From NCBI GenBank assembly GCA_030490835.1, contig CM059971.1, forward strand, positions 49,276,012 to 49,340,011: DNA of 64,000 nt, read 5' to 3'. This stretch comes from Annona cherimola. Lineage: Eukaryota > Streptophyta > Magnoliopsida > Magnoliales > Annonaceae. The translations under genes were made by a program, and so were the position numbers. The notes beneath the pieces were generated by a model, which saw nothing but the letters and a program-made list of their open reading frames with translations, did no database searches and was not told the DNA's origin. Shown here one piece after another: positions 10,719 through 23,077 of the stretch (within the stretch, counting starts at the first letter, position 1; the number at the start of each line of letters is the position of its first letter).

Positions 10719-10951
10719 TGAAGTTCCTTTCGTCCAATTCAGTTTTTTTGAATCTATTGGAATGTTTTAAAGTTTACTCGTTCAACTTACAGTCAAATCA
10801 AGTCAATTAGATTGAGTTATACTCAATTCTAACTAATCAAAGTTCATTCTATCAAACTCAATTCATTTGATTCCATTTTAATGCGTTTAAAGTCATCCGT
10901 TGCCGTTCGAATGTAAATGAAATCAAGGGATTGTTGTTAATTGTTGTTGAC
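10719..10951 (+). repeat. Monomer type J (exemplar)
   Basis: Type J has a T7 run (10743-10749) from TTGTTTT to TTTTTTT, then AATCTATTGG, AATGTTTTAAAG, CTCGTTCAACTTAC, GATTCCATTTTAATGCG, TTTAAAGTC and CCGTTGCCG, and ends GTTGAC. The 7-bp dyad is intact. It always precedes K. The T7 run is the longest homopolymer I noticed in the array. Confidence 0.9.
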
Positions 10952-11184
10952 TGAAGTTCCTTTCGTCCAATTCAGTTGTTTTGAATCTTTTGAAATGCGT
11001 TAAACTTTACTCGTTCTCATTACAGTCAAATCAAGTCAATTGGATTGAGTTGTATTCAAATCAAGCTAATCAAAGTTCATTCTATCAAACTCAATTCATT
11101 TGATTCGATATCAATGCCTTTATGGTCATGCGTTGTCGTTCGAATGTAAATGAAATAAAGAGATTGTTGTTAAATGTTGTTGAT
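10952..11184 (+). repeat. Monomer type K (exemplar)
   Basis: Type K has AATCTTTTGAAATG, TTAAACTTTACTC, CAATTGGATTGAG, TTGTATTCAAATCAAGC, GATATCAATGCC, TTTATGGTCATGCG, AAAGAGATTG and TTAAATG. It follows J and always precedes G. Its central dyad is degraded. Confidence 0.9.
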
Positions 11185-14100
11185 TGAAGTTCCTTTCATC
11201 CGATTCAGTTGTATTGAATCTTTTGGAATGCGTTAAAGTTTACTCGTTCTCATTACAGTCAAATCAAGTCAATCAGATTGAGTTATACTCAATTCTAACG
11301 AATCAAAGTTCATTCTATGAAACTCAATTCATTCGATTCGATTTGAATGCCTTTAAGGTCTTCCGTTCTCGTTCGAATGTAAATTAAATAAAGGGATTGT
11401 TGTTAATTGTTGTTCATTTAAGTTCCTCTCGTCCCATTCAGTTGTTTTGAATCTACTGGAATGCGTTAAAAGTTTACTCATTCCACTTACAGTCAAATCA
11501 AGTCAATTAGATTTAGTCGTAATCAATTCCAGCTAATCAAAGTTCATTCTATCAAACTCAATTCATTTGATTCGATTAGAATGCCTTTAAGGTCATCCGT
11601 TGTCGTTCGAATGTAAATGAAATCAAGGGATTGTTGTTAATTGTTGTTGATTGAAGTTCCTTTCGTCCAATTCAGTTGTTTTGAACCTATTGGAATGCGT
11701 TAAAGTTTACTCCTTCTCCTTACAGTCAAATCAAGTCAATTAGATTGAGTTATACTCAATTCTAACAAATCAAAGTTCATTGTATTCAACTCAATTCATT
11801 TAATTCGATTAGAATGCCTTTAAGGTCATCCGTTGTCGTTCGAATGTAAATGAAATCAAGGGATTGTTGTTAATTGTTGTTGATTGAAGTTCCTTTCGTC
11901 CAATTCAGTTGTTTTGAATATATTGGAATGCGTTAAAGTTTACTCGTTCTCCTTACAGTCATATCAAGTCAATTAGATTGAGTCGTACTCAATTCTAACT
12001 AATCAAAGTTCATTCTATAAAACTCAATTCATTTGATTCGATTAGAATGCCTTTAAGGTCATCCGTTGTCGTTCGAATGTAAATGAAATCAAGGAATTGT
12101 TGTTAATTGTTGTTGATTGAAGTTCTTTTCGTCCAATTCAGTTGTTTTGAATCTTTTGAAATGCGTTAAAGTTTACTCGTTCTCATTACAGTCAAATCAA
12201 GTCAATCAGATTGAGTTCTACTCAATTCTAACTAATCAAAGTTCATTCTATAAAACTCAATTCATTTGATTCGATTTGAATGCCTTTAAGGTCATCCGTT
12301 GTCGTTTGAATGTAAATGAAATCAAGGGATTGTCGTTTATTGTTGTTGATTGAAGTTCCTTTCGTCCAATTCAGTTGTTTTGAACCTATTGGAATGCGTT
12401 AAAGTCTACTCGTTCTTATTACAGTCAAATCAAGTCAATTAGATTGAATTATACTCAATTCTAATTAATCAAAGTTCATTCTATCAAACTCAATTCATTT
12501 GATTCGATTAGAATGCCTTTAAGGTCATCCGTTGTCGTTGGAATGTAAATGAAATCAAGGAATTGTTGTTAATTGTTGTTGATTAAAGTTCTTTTCGTCC
12601 AATTCAGTTGTATTGAATCTTTTGGAATGCGTTAAAGTTTACTCGTTCTCATTACAGTCAAATCAAGTCAATCAGATTGAGTTATACTCAATTCTAACTA
12701 ATCAAAGTTCATTCTATCAAACTGAATTGATTTGATTCGATTTGAATGCCTTTAAGGTCATCCGTTGTCGTTCGAATGTAAATGAAATAAAGGGATTGTT
12801 GTTAATTGTTGTTCATTGAAGTTCCTATCGTCCCATTCAGTTGTTTTGAATCTACTGGAATGCGTTAAAGTTTACTCCTTCTCCTTACAGTCAAATCAAG
12901 TCAATTAGATTGAGTTATACTCAATTCTAACAAATCAAAGTTCATTGTATTCAACTCAATTCATTTAATTCGATTAGAATGCCTTTAAGGTCATCCGTTG
13001 TCGTTCGAATGTAAATGAAATCAAGGGATTGTTGTTAATTGTTGTTGATTGAAGTTCCTTTCGTCCAATTCAGTTGTTTTGAATATATTGGAATGCGTTA
13101 AAGTTTACTCGTTCTCCTTACAGTCATATCAAGTCAATTAGATTGAGTCGTACTCAATTCTAACTAATCAAAGTTCATTCTATAAAACTCAATTCATTTG
13201 ATTCGATTAGAATGCCTTTAAGGTCATCCGTTGTCGTTCGAATGTAAATGAAATCAAGGAATTGTTGTTAATTGTTGTTGATTGAAGTTCTTTTCGTCCA
13301 ATTCAGTTGTTTTGAATCTTTTGAAATGCGTTAAAGTTTACTCGTTCTCATTACAGTCAAATCAAGTCAATCAGATTGAGTTCTACTCAATTCTAACTAA
13401 TCAAAGTTCATTCTATAAAACTCAATTCATTTGATTCGATTTGAATGCCTTTAAGGTCATCCGTTGTCGTTCGAATGTAAATGAAATCAAGGGATTGTCG
13501 TTTATTGTTGTTGATTGAAGTTCCTTTCGTCCAATTCAGTTGTTTTGAACCTATTGGAATGCGTTAAAGTCTACTCGTTCTTATTACAGTCAAATCAAGT
13601 CAATTAGATTGAATTATACTCAATTCTAATTAATCAAAGTTCATTCTATCAAACTCAATTCATTTGATTCGATTAGAATGCCTTTAAGGTCATCCGTTGT
13701 CGTTCGAATGTAAATGAAATCAAGGAATTGTTGTTAATTGTTGTTGATTAAAGTTCTTTTCGTCCAATTCAGTTGTATTGAATCTTTTGGAATGCGTTAA
13801 AGTTTACTCGTTCTCATTACAGTCAAATCAAGTCAATCAGATTGAGTTATACTCAATTCTAACTAATCAAAGTTCATTCTATCAAACTTAATTGATTTGA
13901 TTCGATTTGAATGCCTTTAAGGTCATCCGTTGTCGTTCGAATGTAAATGAAATAAAGGGATTGTTGTTAATTGTTGTTCATTGAAGTTCCTATCGTCCCA
14001 TTCAGTTGTTTTGAATCTACTGGAATGCGTTAAAAGTTTACTCATTCCACTTACAGTCAAATCAAGTCAATTAGATTTTGTTGTACTCAATTCCAGCTAA

Positions 14101-14681
14101 TCAAAGTTCATTTTATCAAACTCAATTCATTTAATTCGATTTCAATGCCTTTAAGGTCATTCCTTGTCGTTCGAATGCAAATGAAATAAAGGGATTGTTG
14201 TTAATTGTTGTTCATTGAAGTTCCTTTCGTCCAATTCAGTTTTTTTGAATCTATTGGAATGTTTTAAAGTTTACTCGTTCAACTTACAGTCAAATCAAGT
14301 CAATTAGATTGAGTTATACTCAATTCTAACTAATCAAAGTTTATTCTATCAAACTCAATTCATTTGATTCCATTTTAATGCGATTAAAGTCATCCGTTGC
14401 CGTTCGAATGTAAATGAAATCAAGGGATTGTTGTTAATTGTTGTTGACTGAAGTTCCTTTCGTCCAATTCAGTTGTTTTGAATCTTTTGAAATGCGTTAA
14501 ACTTTACTCGTTCTCATTACAGTCAAATCAAGTCAATTGGATTGAGTTGTATTCAAATCAAGCTAATCAAAGTTCATTCTATCAAACTCAATTCATTTGA
14601 TTCGATATCAATGCCTTTATGGTCATGCGTTGTCGTTCGAATGTAAATGAAATAAAGAGATTGTTGTTAAATGTTGTTGAT
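11185..14681 (+). repeat. 15-monomer unit, 3,497 bp: G-H/I-L-E-A-B-C-D-E-A-B-C-M-J-K
   Basis: This has the same monomer count as the left-end 15-mer but a different composition. 11418-11651 is an H/I hybrid: H start with the extra A and GATTTAGTCGTAATC, then CATTCTATC and GATTAGAATGCC. It contains the last full type D (12817-13049). The C at 12584 has AACTGAATT. M adds the second extra base. Confidence 0.88.
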
Positions 14682-17246
14682 TGAAGTTCCTTTCATCCGA
14701 TTCAGTTGTATTGAATCTTTTGGAATGCGTTAAAGTTTACTCGTTCTCATTACAGTCAAATCAAGTCAATCAGATTGAGTTATACTCAATTCTAACGAAT
14801 CAAAGTTCATTCTATGAAACTCAATTCATTCGATTCGATTTGAATGCCTTTAAGGTCTTCCGTTCTCGTTCGAATGTAAATTAAATAAAGGGATTGTTGT
14901 TAATTGTTGTTCATTTAAGTTCCTCTCGTCCCATTCAGTTGTTTTGAATCTACTGGAATGCGTTAAAAGTTTACTCATTCCATTTACAGTCAAATCAAGT
15001 CAATTAGATTTAGTCGTAATCAATTCCAGCTAATCAAAGTTCATTCTATCAAACTCAATTCATTTGATTCGATTAGAATGCCTTTAAGGTCATCCGTTGT
15101 CGTTCGAATGTAAATGAAATCAAGGGATTGTTGTTAATTGTTGTTGATTGAAGTTCCTTTCGTCCAATTCAGTTGTTTTGAACCTATTGGAATGCGTTAA
15201 AGTTTACTCCTTCTCCTTACAGTCAAATCAAGTCAATTAGATTGAGTTATACTCAATTCTAACAAATCAAAGTTCATTGTATTCAACTCAATTCATTTAA
15301 TTCGATTAGAATGCCTTTAAGGTCATCCGTTGTCGTTCGAATGTAAATGAAATCAAGGGATTGTTGTTAATTGTTGTTGATTGAAGTTCCTTTCGTCCAA
15401 TTCAGTTGTTTTGAACCTATTGGAATGCGTTAAAGTTTACTCCTTCTCCTTACAGTCAAATCAAGTCAATTAGATTGAGTTATACTCAATTCTAACAAAT
15501 CAAAGTTCATTGTATTCAACTCAATTCATTTAATTCGATTAGAATGCCTTTAAGGTCATCCGTTGTCGTTCGAATGTAAATGAAATCAAGGGATTGTTGT
15601 TAATTGTTGTTGATTGAAGTTCCTTTCGTCCAATTCAGTTGTTTTGAATATATTGGAATGCGTTAAAGTTTACTCGTTCTCCTTACAGTCATATCAAGTC
15701 AATTAGATTGAGTCGTACTCAATTCTAACTAATCAAAGTTCATTCTATAAAACTCAATTCATTTGATTCGATTAGAATGCCTTTAAGGTCATCCGTTGTC
15801 GTTCGAATGTAAATGAAATCAAGGAATTGTTGTTAATTGTTGTTGATTGAAGTTCTTTTCGTCCAATTCAGTTGTTTTGAATCTTTTGAAATGCGTTAAA
15901 GTTTACTCGTTCTCATTACAGTCAAATCAAGTCAATCAGATTGAGTTCTACCCAATTCTAACTAATCAAAGTTCATTCTATAAAACTCAATTCATTTGAT
16001 TCGATTTGAATGCCTTTAAGGTCATCCGTTGTCGTTCGAATGTAAATGAAATCAAGGGATTGTCGTTTATTGTTGTTGATTGAAGTTCCTTTCGTCCAAT
16101 TCAGTTGTTTTGAACCTATTGGAATGCGTTAAAGTCTACTCGTTCTTATTACAGTCAAATCAAGTCAATTAGATTGAATTATACTCAATTCTAATTAATC
16201 AAAGTTCATTCTATCAAACTCAATTCATTTGATTCGATTAGAATGCCTTTAAGGTCATCCGTTGTCGTTCGAATGTAAATGAAATCAAGGAATTGTTGTT
16301 AATTGTTGTTGATTAAAGTTCTTTTCGTCCAATTCAGTTGTATTGAATCTTTTGGAATGCGTTAAAGTTTACTCGTTCTCATTACAGTCAAATCAAGTCA
16401 ATCAGATTGAGTTATACTCAATTCTAACTAATCAAAGTTCATTCTATCAAACTTAATTGATTTGATTCGATTTGAATGCCTTTAAGGTCATCCGTTGTCG
16501 TTCGAATGTAAATGAAATAAAGGGATTGTTGTTAATTGTTGTTCATTGAAGTTCCTATCGTCCCATTCAGTTGTTTTGAATCTACTGGAATGCGTTAAAA
16601 GTTTACTCATTCCACTTACAGTCAAATCAAGTCAATTAGATTTTGTTGTACTCAATTCCAGCTAATCAAAGTTCATTTTATCAAACTCAATTCATTTAAT
16701 TCGATTTCAATGCCTTTAAGGTCATTCCTTGTCGTTCGAATGTAAATGAAATAAAGGGATTGTTGTTAATTGTTGTTCATTGAAGTTCCTTTCGTCCAAT
16801 TCAGTTTTTTTGAATCTATTGGAATGTTTTAAAGTTTACTCGTTCAACTTACAGTCAAATCAAGTCAATTAGATTGAGTTATACTCAATTCTAACTAATC
16901 AAAGTTCATTCTATCAAACTCAATTCATTTGATTCCATTTTAATGCGTTTAAAGTCATCCGTTGCCGTTCGAATGTAAATGAAATCAAGGGATTGTTGTT
17001 AATTGTTGTTGACTGAAGTTCCTTTCGTCCAATTCAGTTGTTTTGAATCTTTTGAATTGCGTTAAACTTTACTCGTTCTCATTACAGTCAAATCAAGTCA
17101 ATTGGATTGAGTTGTATTCAAATCAAGCTAATCAAAGTTCATTCTATCAAACTCAATTCATTTGATTCGATATCAATGCCTTTATGGTCATGCGTTGTCG
17201 TTCGAATGTAAATGAAATAAAGAGATTGTTGTTAAATGTTGTTGAT
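14682..17246 (+). repeat. 11-mer HOR, 2,565 bp: G-H/I-L-L-E-A-B-C-M-J-K
   Basis: Eleven monomers. I is absorbed into an H/I hybrid (14915) and L is doubled (15149 and 15382), so the length equals the canonical 11-mer. Private changes include CATTTACAG at about 14990, TACCCAATTC in the A at 15848, and GAATTGCG in the K at 17014. Confidence 0.9.
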
Positions 17247-17946
17247 TGAAGTTCCTTTCATCCGATTCAGTTGTATTGAATCTTTTGGAATGCGTTAAAG
17301 TTTACTCGTTCTCATTACAGTCAAATCAAGTCAATCAGATTGAGTTATACTCAATTCTAACGAATCAAAGTTCATTCTATGAAACTCAATTCATTCGATT
17401 CGATTTGAATGCCTTTAAGGTCTTCCGTTCTCGTTCGAATGTAAATTAAATAAAGGGATTGTTGTTAATTGTTCTTCATTTAAGTTCCTCTCGTCCCATT
17501 CAGTTGTTTTGAATCTACTGGAATGCGTTAAAAGTTTACTCATTCCACTTACAGTCAAATCAAGTCAATTAGATTTAGTCGTAATCAATTCCAGCTAATC
17601 AAAGTTCATTTTATCAAACTCAATTCATTTAATTCGATTTCAATGCCTTTAAGGTCATTCCTTGTCGTTCGAATGTAAATGAAATAAAGGGATTGTTGTT
17701 AATTGTTGTTCATTGAAGTTCCTTTCCTCCAATTCAGTTGTTTTGAACGTATTGGAATGCGTTAAAGTTTACTCGTTCTCATTACAGTCAAATCAAGTCA
17801 ATTAGATTGAGTTATACTCAATTCTAATTAATCAAAGTTCATTCTATCAAACTCAATTCATTTGATTCGATTAGAATGCCTTTAAGGTCATCCGTTGTCG
17901 TTCGAATGTAAATGAAATCAAGGGATTATTGTTAATTGTTGTTGAT

Positions 17947-18179
17947 TGAAGTTCCTTTCGTCCAATTCAGTTGTTTTGAACCTATTGGAATGCGTTAAAG
18001 TTTACTCCTTCTCCTTACAGTCAAATCAAGTCAATTAGATTGAGTTATACTCAATTCTAACAAATCAAAGTTCATTGTATTCAACTCAATTCATTTAATT
18101 CGATTAGAATGCCTTTAAGGTCATCCGTTGTCGTTCGAATGTAAATGAAATCAAGGGATTGTTGTTAATTGTTGTTGAT
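17947..18179 (+). repeat. Monomer type L (exemplar)
   Basis: Type L combines a B-like start (TTTCGTCC, AACCTATTGG) with the D-like remainder (ACTCCTTCTCCTTAC, CTAACAAATC, GTATTCAACTC). It sits between I and E in the 11-mer. Copies from 40 kb on often read CCGTTGCCGTTCG with a GTTGAC end, both features of J, which shows exchange with J. Confidence 0.85.
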
Positions 18180-19111
18180 TGAAGTTCCTTTCGTCCAATT
18201 CAGTTGTTTTGAATATATTGGAATGCGTTAAAGTTTACTCGTTCTCCTTACAGTCATATCAAGTCAATTAGATTGAGTCGTACTCAATTCTAACTAATCA
18301 AAGTTCATTCTATAAAACTCAATTCATTTGATTCGATTAGAATGCCTTTAAGGTCATCCGTTGTCGTTCGAATGTAAATGAAATCAAGGAATTGTTGTTA
18401 ATTGTTGTTGATTGAAGTTCTTTTCGTCCAATTCAGTTGTTTTGAATCTTTTGAAATGCGTTAAAGTTTACTCGTTCTCATTACAGTCAAATCAAGTCAA
18501 TCAGATTGAGTTCTACTCAATTCTAACTAATCAAAGTTCATTCTATAAAACTCAATTCATTTGATTCGATTTGAATGCCTTTAAGGTCATCCGTTGTCGT
18601 TCGAATGTAAATGAAATCAAGGGATTGTCGTTTATTGTTGTTGATTGAAGTTCCTTTCGTCCAATTCAGTTGTTTTGAACCTATTGGAATGCGTTAAAGT
18701 CTACTCGTTCTTATTACAGTCAAATCAAGTCAATTAGATTGAATTATACTCAATTCTAATTAATCAAAGTTCATTCTATCAAACTCAATTCATTTGATTC
18801 GATTAGAATGCCTTTAAGGTCATCCGTTGTCGTTCGAATGTAAATGAAATCAAGGAATTGTTGTTAATTGTTGTTGATTAAAGTTCTTTTCGTCCAATTC
18901 AGTTGTATTGAATCTTTTGGAATGCGTTAAAGTTTACTCGTTCTCATTACAGTCAAATCAAGTCAATCAGATTGAGTTATACTCAATTCTAACTAATCAA
19001 AGTTCATTCTATCAAACTTAATTGATTTGATTCGATTTGAATGCCTTTAAGGTCATCCGTTGTCGTTCGAATGTAAATGAAATAAAGGGATTGTTGTTAA
19101 TTGTTGTTCAT

Positions 19112-19345
19112 TGAAGTTCCTATCGTCCCATTCAGTTGTTTTGAATCTACTGGAATGCGTTAAAAGTTTACTCATTCCACTTACAGTCAAATCAAGTCAA
19201 TTAGATTTTGTTGTACTCAATTTCAGCTAATCAAAGTTCATTTTATCAAACTCAATTCATTTAATTCGATTTCAATGCCTTTAAGGTCATTCCTTGTCGT
19301 TCGAATGTAAATGAAATAAAGGGATTGTTGTTAATTATTGTTCAT
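19112..19345 (+). repeat. Monomer type M, 234 bp (exemplar)
   Basis: Type M starts like D (TTCCTATCGTCCC, AATCTACTGG). It then carries the H features: the inserted A, ACTCATTCCACTTAC, TTCCAGC and CATTTTATC, with GATTTTGTTGTACTC in the centre. It lies between C and J. The dyad is broken. This copy has TTTCAGC and ends ATTATTGTTCAT. Confidence 0.9.
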
Positions 19346-19811
19346 TGAAGTTCCTTTCGTCCAATTCAGTTTTTTTGAATCTATTGGAATGTTTTAAAGT
19401 TTACTCGTTCAACTTACAGTCAAATCAAGTCAATTAGATTGAGTTATACTCAATTCTAACTAATCAAAGTTCATTCTATCAAACTCAATTCATTTGATTC
19501 CATTTTAATGCGTTTAAAGTCATCCGTTGCCGTTCGAATGTAAATGAAATCAAGGGATTGTTGTTAATTGTTGTTGACTGAAGTTCCTTTCGTCCAATTC
19601 AGTTGTTTTGAATCTTTTGAAATGCGTTAAACTTTACTCGTTCTCATTACAGTCAAATCAAGTCAATTGGATTGAGTTGTATTCAAATCAAGCTAATCAA
19701 AGTTCATTCTATCAAACTCAATTCATTTGATTCGATATCAATGCCTTTATGGTCATGCGTTGTCGTTCGAATGTAAATGAAATAAAGAGATTGTTGTTAA
19801 ATGTTGTTGAT

Positions 19812-20977
19812 TGAAGTTCCTTTCATCCGATTCAGTTGTATTGAATCTTTTGGAATGCGTTAAAGTTTACTCGTTCTCATTACAGTCAAATCAAGTCAAT
19901 CAGATTGAGTTATACTCAATTCTAACGAATCAAAGTTCATTCTATGAAACTCAATTCATTCGATTCGATTTGAATGCCTTTAAGGTCTTCCGTTCTCGTT
20001 CGAATGTAAATGAAATCAAGGAATTGTTGTTAATTGTTGTTGATTAAAGTTCTTTTCGTCCAATTCAGTTGTATTGAATCTTTTGGAATGCGTTAAAGTT
20101 TACTCGTTCTCATTACAGTCAAATCAAGTCAATCAGATTGAGTTATACTCAATTCTAACTAATCAAAGTTCATTCTATCAAACTTAATTGATTTGATTCG
20201 ATTTGAATGCCTTTAAGGTCATCCGTTGTCGTTCGAATGTAAATGAAATAAAGGGATTGTTGTTAATTGTTGTTCATTGAAGTTCCTATCGTCCCATTCA
20301 GTTGTTTTGAATCTACTGGAATGCGTTAAAAGTTTACTCATTCCACTTACAGTCAAATCAAGTCAATTAGATTTTGTTGTACTCAATTCCAGCTAATCAA
20401 AGTTCATTTTATCAAACTCAATTCATTTAATTCGATTTCAATGCCTTTAAGGTCATTCCTTGTCGTTCGAATGTAAATGAAATAAAGGGATTGTTGTTAA
20501 TTATTGTTCATTGAAGTTCCTTTCGTCCAATTCAGTTTTTTTGAATCTATTGGAATGTTTTAAAGTTTACTCGTTCAACTTACAGTCAAATCAAGTCAAT
20601 TAGATTGAGTTATACTCAATTCTAACTAATCAAAGTTCATTCTATCAAACTCAATTCATTTGATTCCATTTTAATGCGTTTAAAGTCATCCGTTGCCGTT
20701 CGAATGTAAATGAAATCAAGGGATTGTTGTTAATTGTTGTTGACTGAAGTTCCTTTCGTCCAATTCAGTTGTTTTGAATCTTTTGAAATGCGTTAAACTT
20801 TACTCGTTCTCATTACAGTCAAATCAAGTCAATTGGATTGAGTTGTATTCAAATCAAGCTAATCAAAGTTCATTCTATCAAACTCAATTCATTTGATTCG
20901 ATATCAATGCCTTTATGGTCATGCGTTGTCGTTCGAATGTAAATGAAATAAAGAGATTGTTGTTAAATGTTGTTGAT
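19812..20977 (+). repeat. 5-mer deletion unit, 1,166 bp: G/B-C-M-J-K
   Basis: The first monomer is G up to GTTCTCGTTCGAATGTAAATG, then has a B tail (GAAATCAAGGAATTG) and joins to C. Six monomers (H to A) and most of B are missing relative to the 11-mer, consistent with one crossover in the shared CGTTCGAATGTAAAT segment. The same arrangement recurs at 25643. Confidence 0.9.
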
Positions 20978-23077
20978 TGAAGTTCCTTTCATCCGATTCA
21001 GTTGTATTGAATCTTTTGGAATGCGTTAAAGTTTACTCGTTCTCATTACAGTCAAATCAAGTCAATCAGATTGAGTTATACTCAATTCTAACGAATCAAA
21101 GTTCATTCTATGAAACTCAATTCATTCGATTCGATTTGAAAGCCTTTAAGGTCTTCCGTTCTCGTTCGAATGTAAATTAAATAAAGGGATTGTTGTTAAT
21201 TGTTGTTCATTTAAGTTCCTCTCGTCCCATTCAGTTGTTTTGAATCTACTGGAATGCGTTAAAAGTTTACTCATTCCACTTACAGTCAAATCAAGTCAAT
21301 TAGATTTAGTCGTAATCAATTCCAGCTAATCAAAGTTCATTTTATCAAACTCAATTCATTTAATTCGATTTCAATGCCTTTAAGGTCATTCCTTGTCGTT
21401 CGAATGTAAATGAAATAAAGGGATTGTTGTTAATTGTTGTTCATTTAAGTTCCTCTCGTCCCATTCAGTTGTTTTGAATCTACTGGAATGCGTTAAAAGT
21501 TTACTCATTCCACTTACAGTCAAATCAAGTCAATTAGATTTAGTCGTAATCAATTCCAGCTAATCAAAGTTCATTCTATCAAACTCAATTCATTTGATTC
21601 GATTAGAATGCCTTTAAGGTCATCCGTTGTCGTTCGAATGTAAATGAAATCAAGGGATTGTTGTTAATTGTTGTTGATTGAAGTTCCTTTCGTCCAATTC
21701 AGTTGTTTTGAACCTATTGGAATGCGTTAAAGTTTACTCCTTCTCCTTACAGTCAAATCAAGTCAATTAGATTGAGTTATACTCAATTCTAACAAATCAA
21801 AGTTCATTGTATTCAACTCAATTCATTTAATTCGATTAGAATGCCTTTAAGGTCATCCGTTGTCGTTCGAATGTAAATGAAATCAAGGGATTGTTGTTAA
21901 TTGTTGTTGATTGAAGTTCCTTTCGTCCAATTCAGTTGTTTTGAACCTATTGGAATGCGTTAAAGTCTACTCGTTCTTATTACAGTCAAATCAAGTCAAT
22001 TAGATTGAATTATACTCAATTCTAATTAATCAAAGTTCATTCTATCAAACTCAATTCATTTGATTCGATTAGAATGCCTTTAAGGTCATCCGTTGTCGTT
22101 CGAATGTAAATGAAATCAAGGAATTGTTGTTAATTGTTGTTGATTAAAGTTCTTTTCGTCCAATTCAGTTGTATTGAATCTTTTGGAATGCGTTAAAGTT
22201 TACTCGTTCTCATTACAGTCAAATCAAGTCAATCAGATTGAGTTATACTCAATTCTAACTAATCAAAGTTCATTCTATCAAACTTAATTGATTTGATTCG
22301 ATTTGAATGCCTTTAAGGTCATCCGTTGTCGTTCGAATGTAAATGAAATAAAGGGATTGTTGTTAATTGTTGTTCATTGAAGTTCCTATCGTCCCATTCA
22401 GTTGTTTTGAATCTACTGGAATGCGTTAAAAGTTTACTCATTCCACTTATAGTCAAATCAAGTCAATTAGATTTTGTTGTACTCAATTCCAGCTAATCAA
22501 AGTTCATTTTATCAAACTCAATTCATTTAATTCGATTTCAATGCCTTTAAGGTCATTCCTTGTCGTTCGAATGTAAATGAAATAAAGGGATTGTTGTTAA
22601 TTGTTGTTCATTGAAGTTCCTTTCGTCCAATTCAGTTTTTTTGAATCTATTGGAATGTTTTAAAGTTTACTCGTTCAACTTACAGTCAAATCAAGTCAAT
22701 TAGATTGAGTTATACTCAATTCTAACTAATCAAAGTTCATTCTATCAAACTCAATTCATTTGATTCCATTTTAATGCGTTTAAAGTCATCCGTTGCCGTT
22801 CGAATGTAAATGAAATCAAGGGATTGTTGTTAATTGTTGTTGACTGAAGTTCCTTTCGTCCAATTCAGTTGTTTTGAATCTTTTGAAATGCGTTAAACTT
22901 TACTCGTTCTCATTACAGTCAAATCAAGTCAATTGGATTGAGTTGTATTCAAATCAAGCTAATCAAAGTTCATTCTATCAAACTCAATTCATTTGATTCG
23001 ATATCAATGCCTTTATGGTCATGCGTTGTCGTTCGAATGTAAATGAAATAAAGAGATTGTTGTTAAATGTTGTTGAT
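20978..23077 (+). repeat. 9-mer unit, 2,100 bp: G-H-H/I-L-B-C-M-J-K
   Basis: H (21211) is followed by an H/I hybrid (21445), and L passes directly to B, so E and A are lost. It has three 234-bp monomers. G carries TTGAAAGCC, a variant shared with G at 23078 and 28208. M has CCACTTATAGTC, shared only with M at 59450. Confidence 0.9.

Larger units (their letters stand above)
5128..11184 (+). repeat. 26-monomer unit, 6,057 bp (expanded 15-mer with internal reduplication)
   Basis: Order: G-H-I-B-D/H-I-B-E-A-F-G/A-B-C-D-E-A-B-C-D-E-A-B-C-M-J-K. The first nine monomers repeat 1632-3729. A then passes to F early, and 7459-7691 is a G/A hybrid (TTTCATCCGATTC start, GAGTTCTACTC centre). The run B-C-D-E-A then recurs at 7692, 8857 and, as B-C, at 10019. 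The D at 9323-9552 has a 3-base deletion. The unit ends with the first M-J-K in the window, so it is the junction between the 15-mer and 11-mer domains. Confidence 0.85.
17247..19811 (+). repeat. Canonical 11-mer HOR, 2,565 bp: G-H-I-L-E-A-B-C-M-J-K
   Basis: Monomer starts: G 17247, H 17480, I 17714, L 17947, E 18180, A 18413, B 18646, C 18879, M 19112, J 19346, K 19579. H and M are 234 bp and the rest 233. This order is the best reference for the array: most other units can be derived from it by deletion, duplication or within-monomer recombination. Private bases: TTCTTCAT before H, GATTATTG in I, TTTCAGC in M. Confidence 0.92.
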
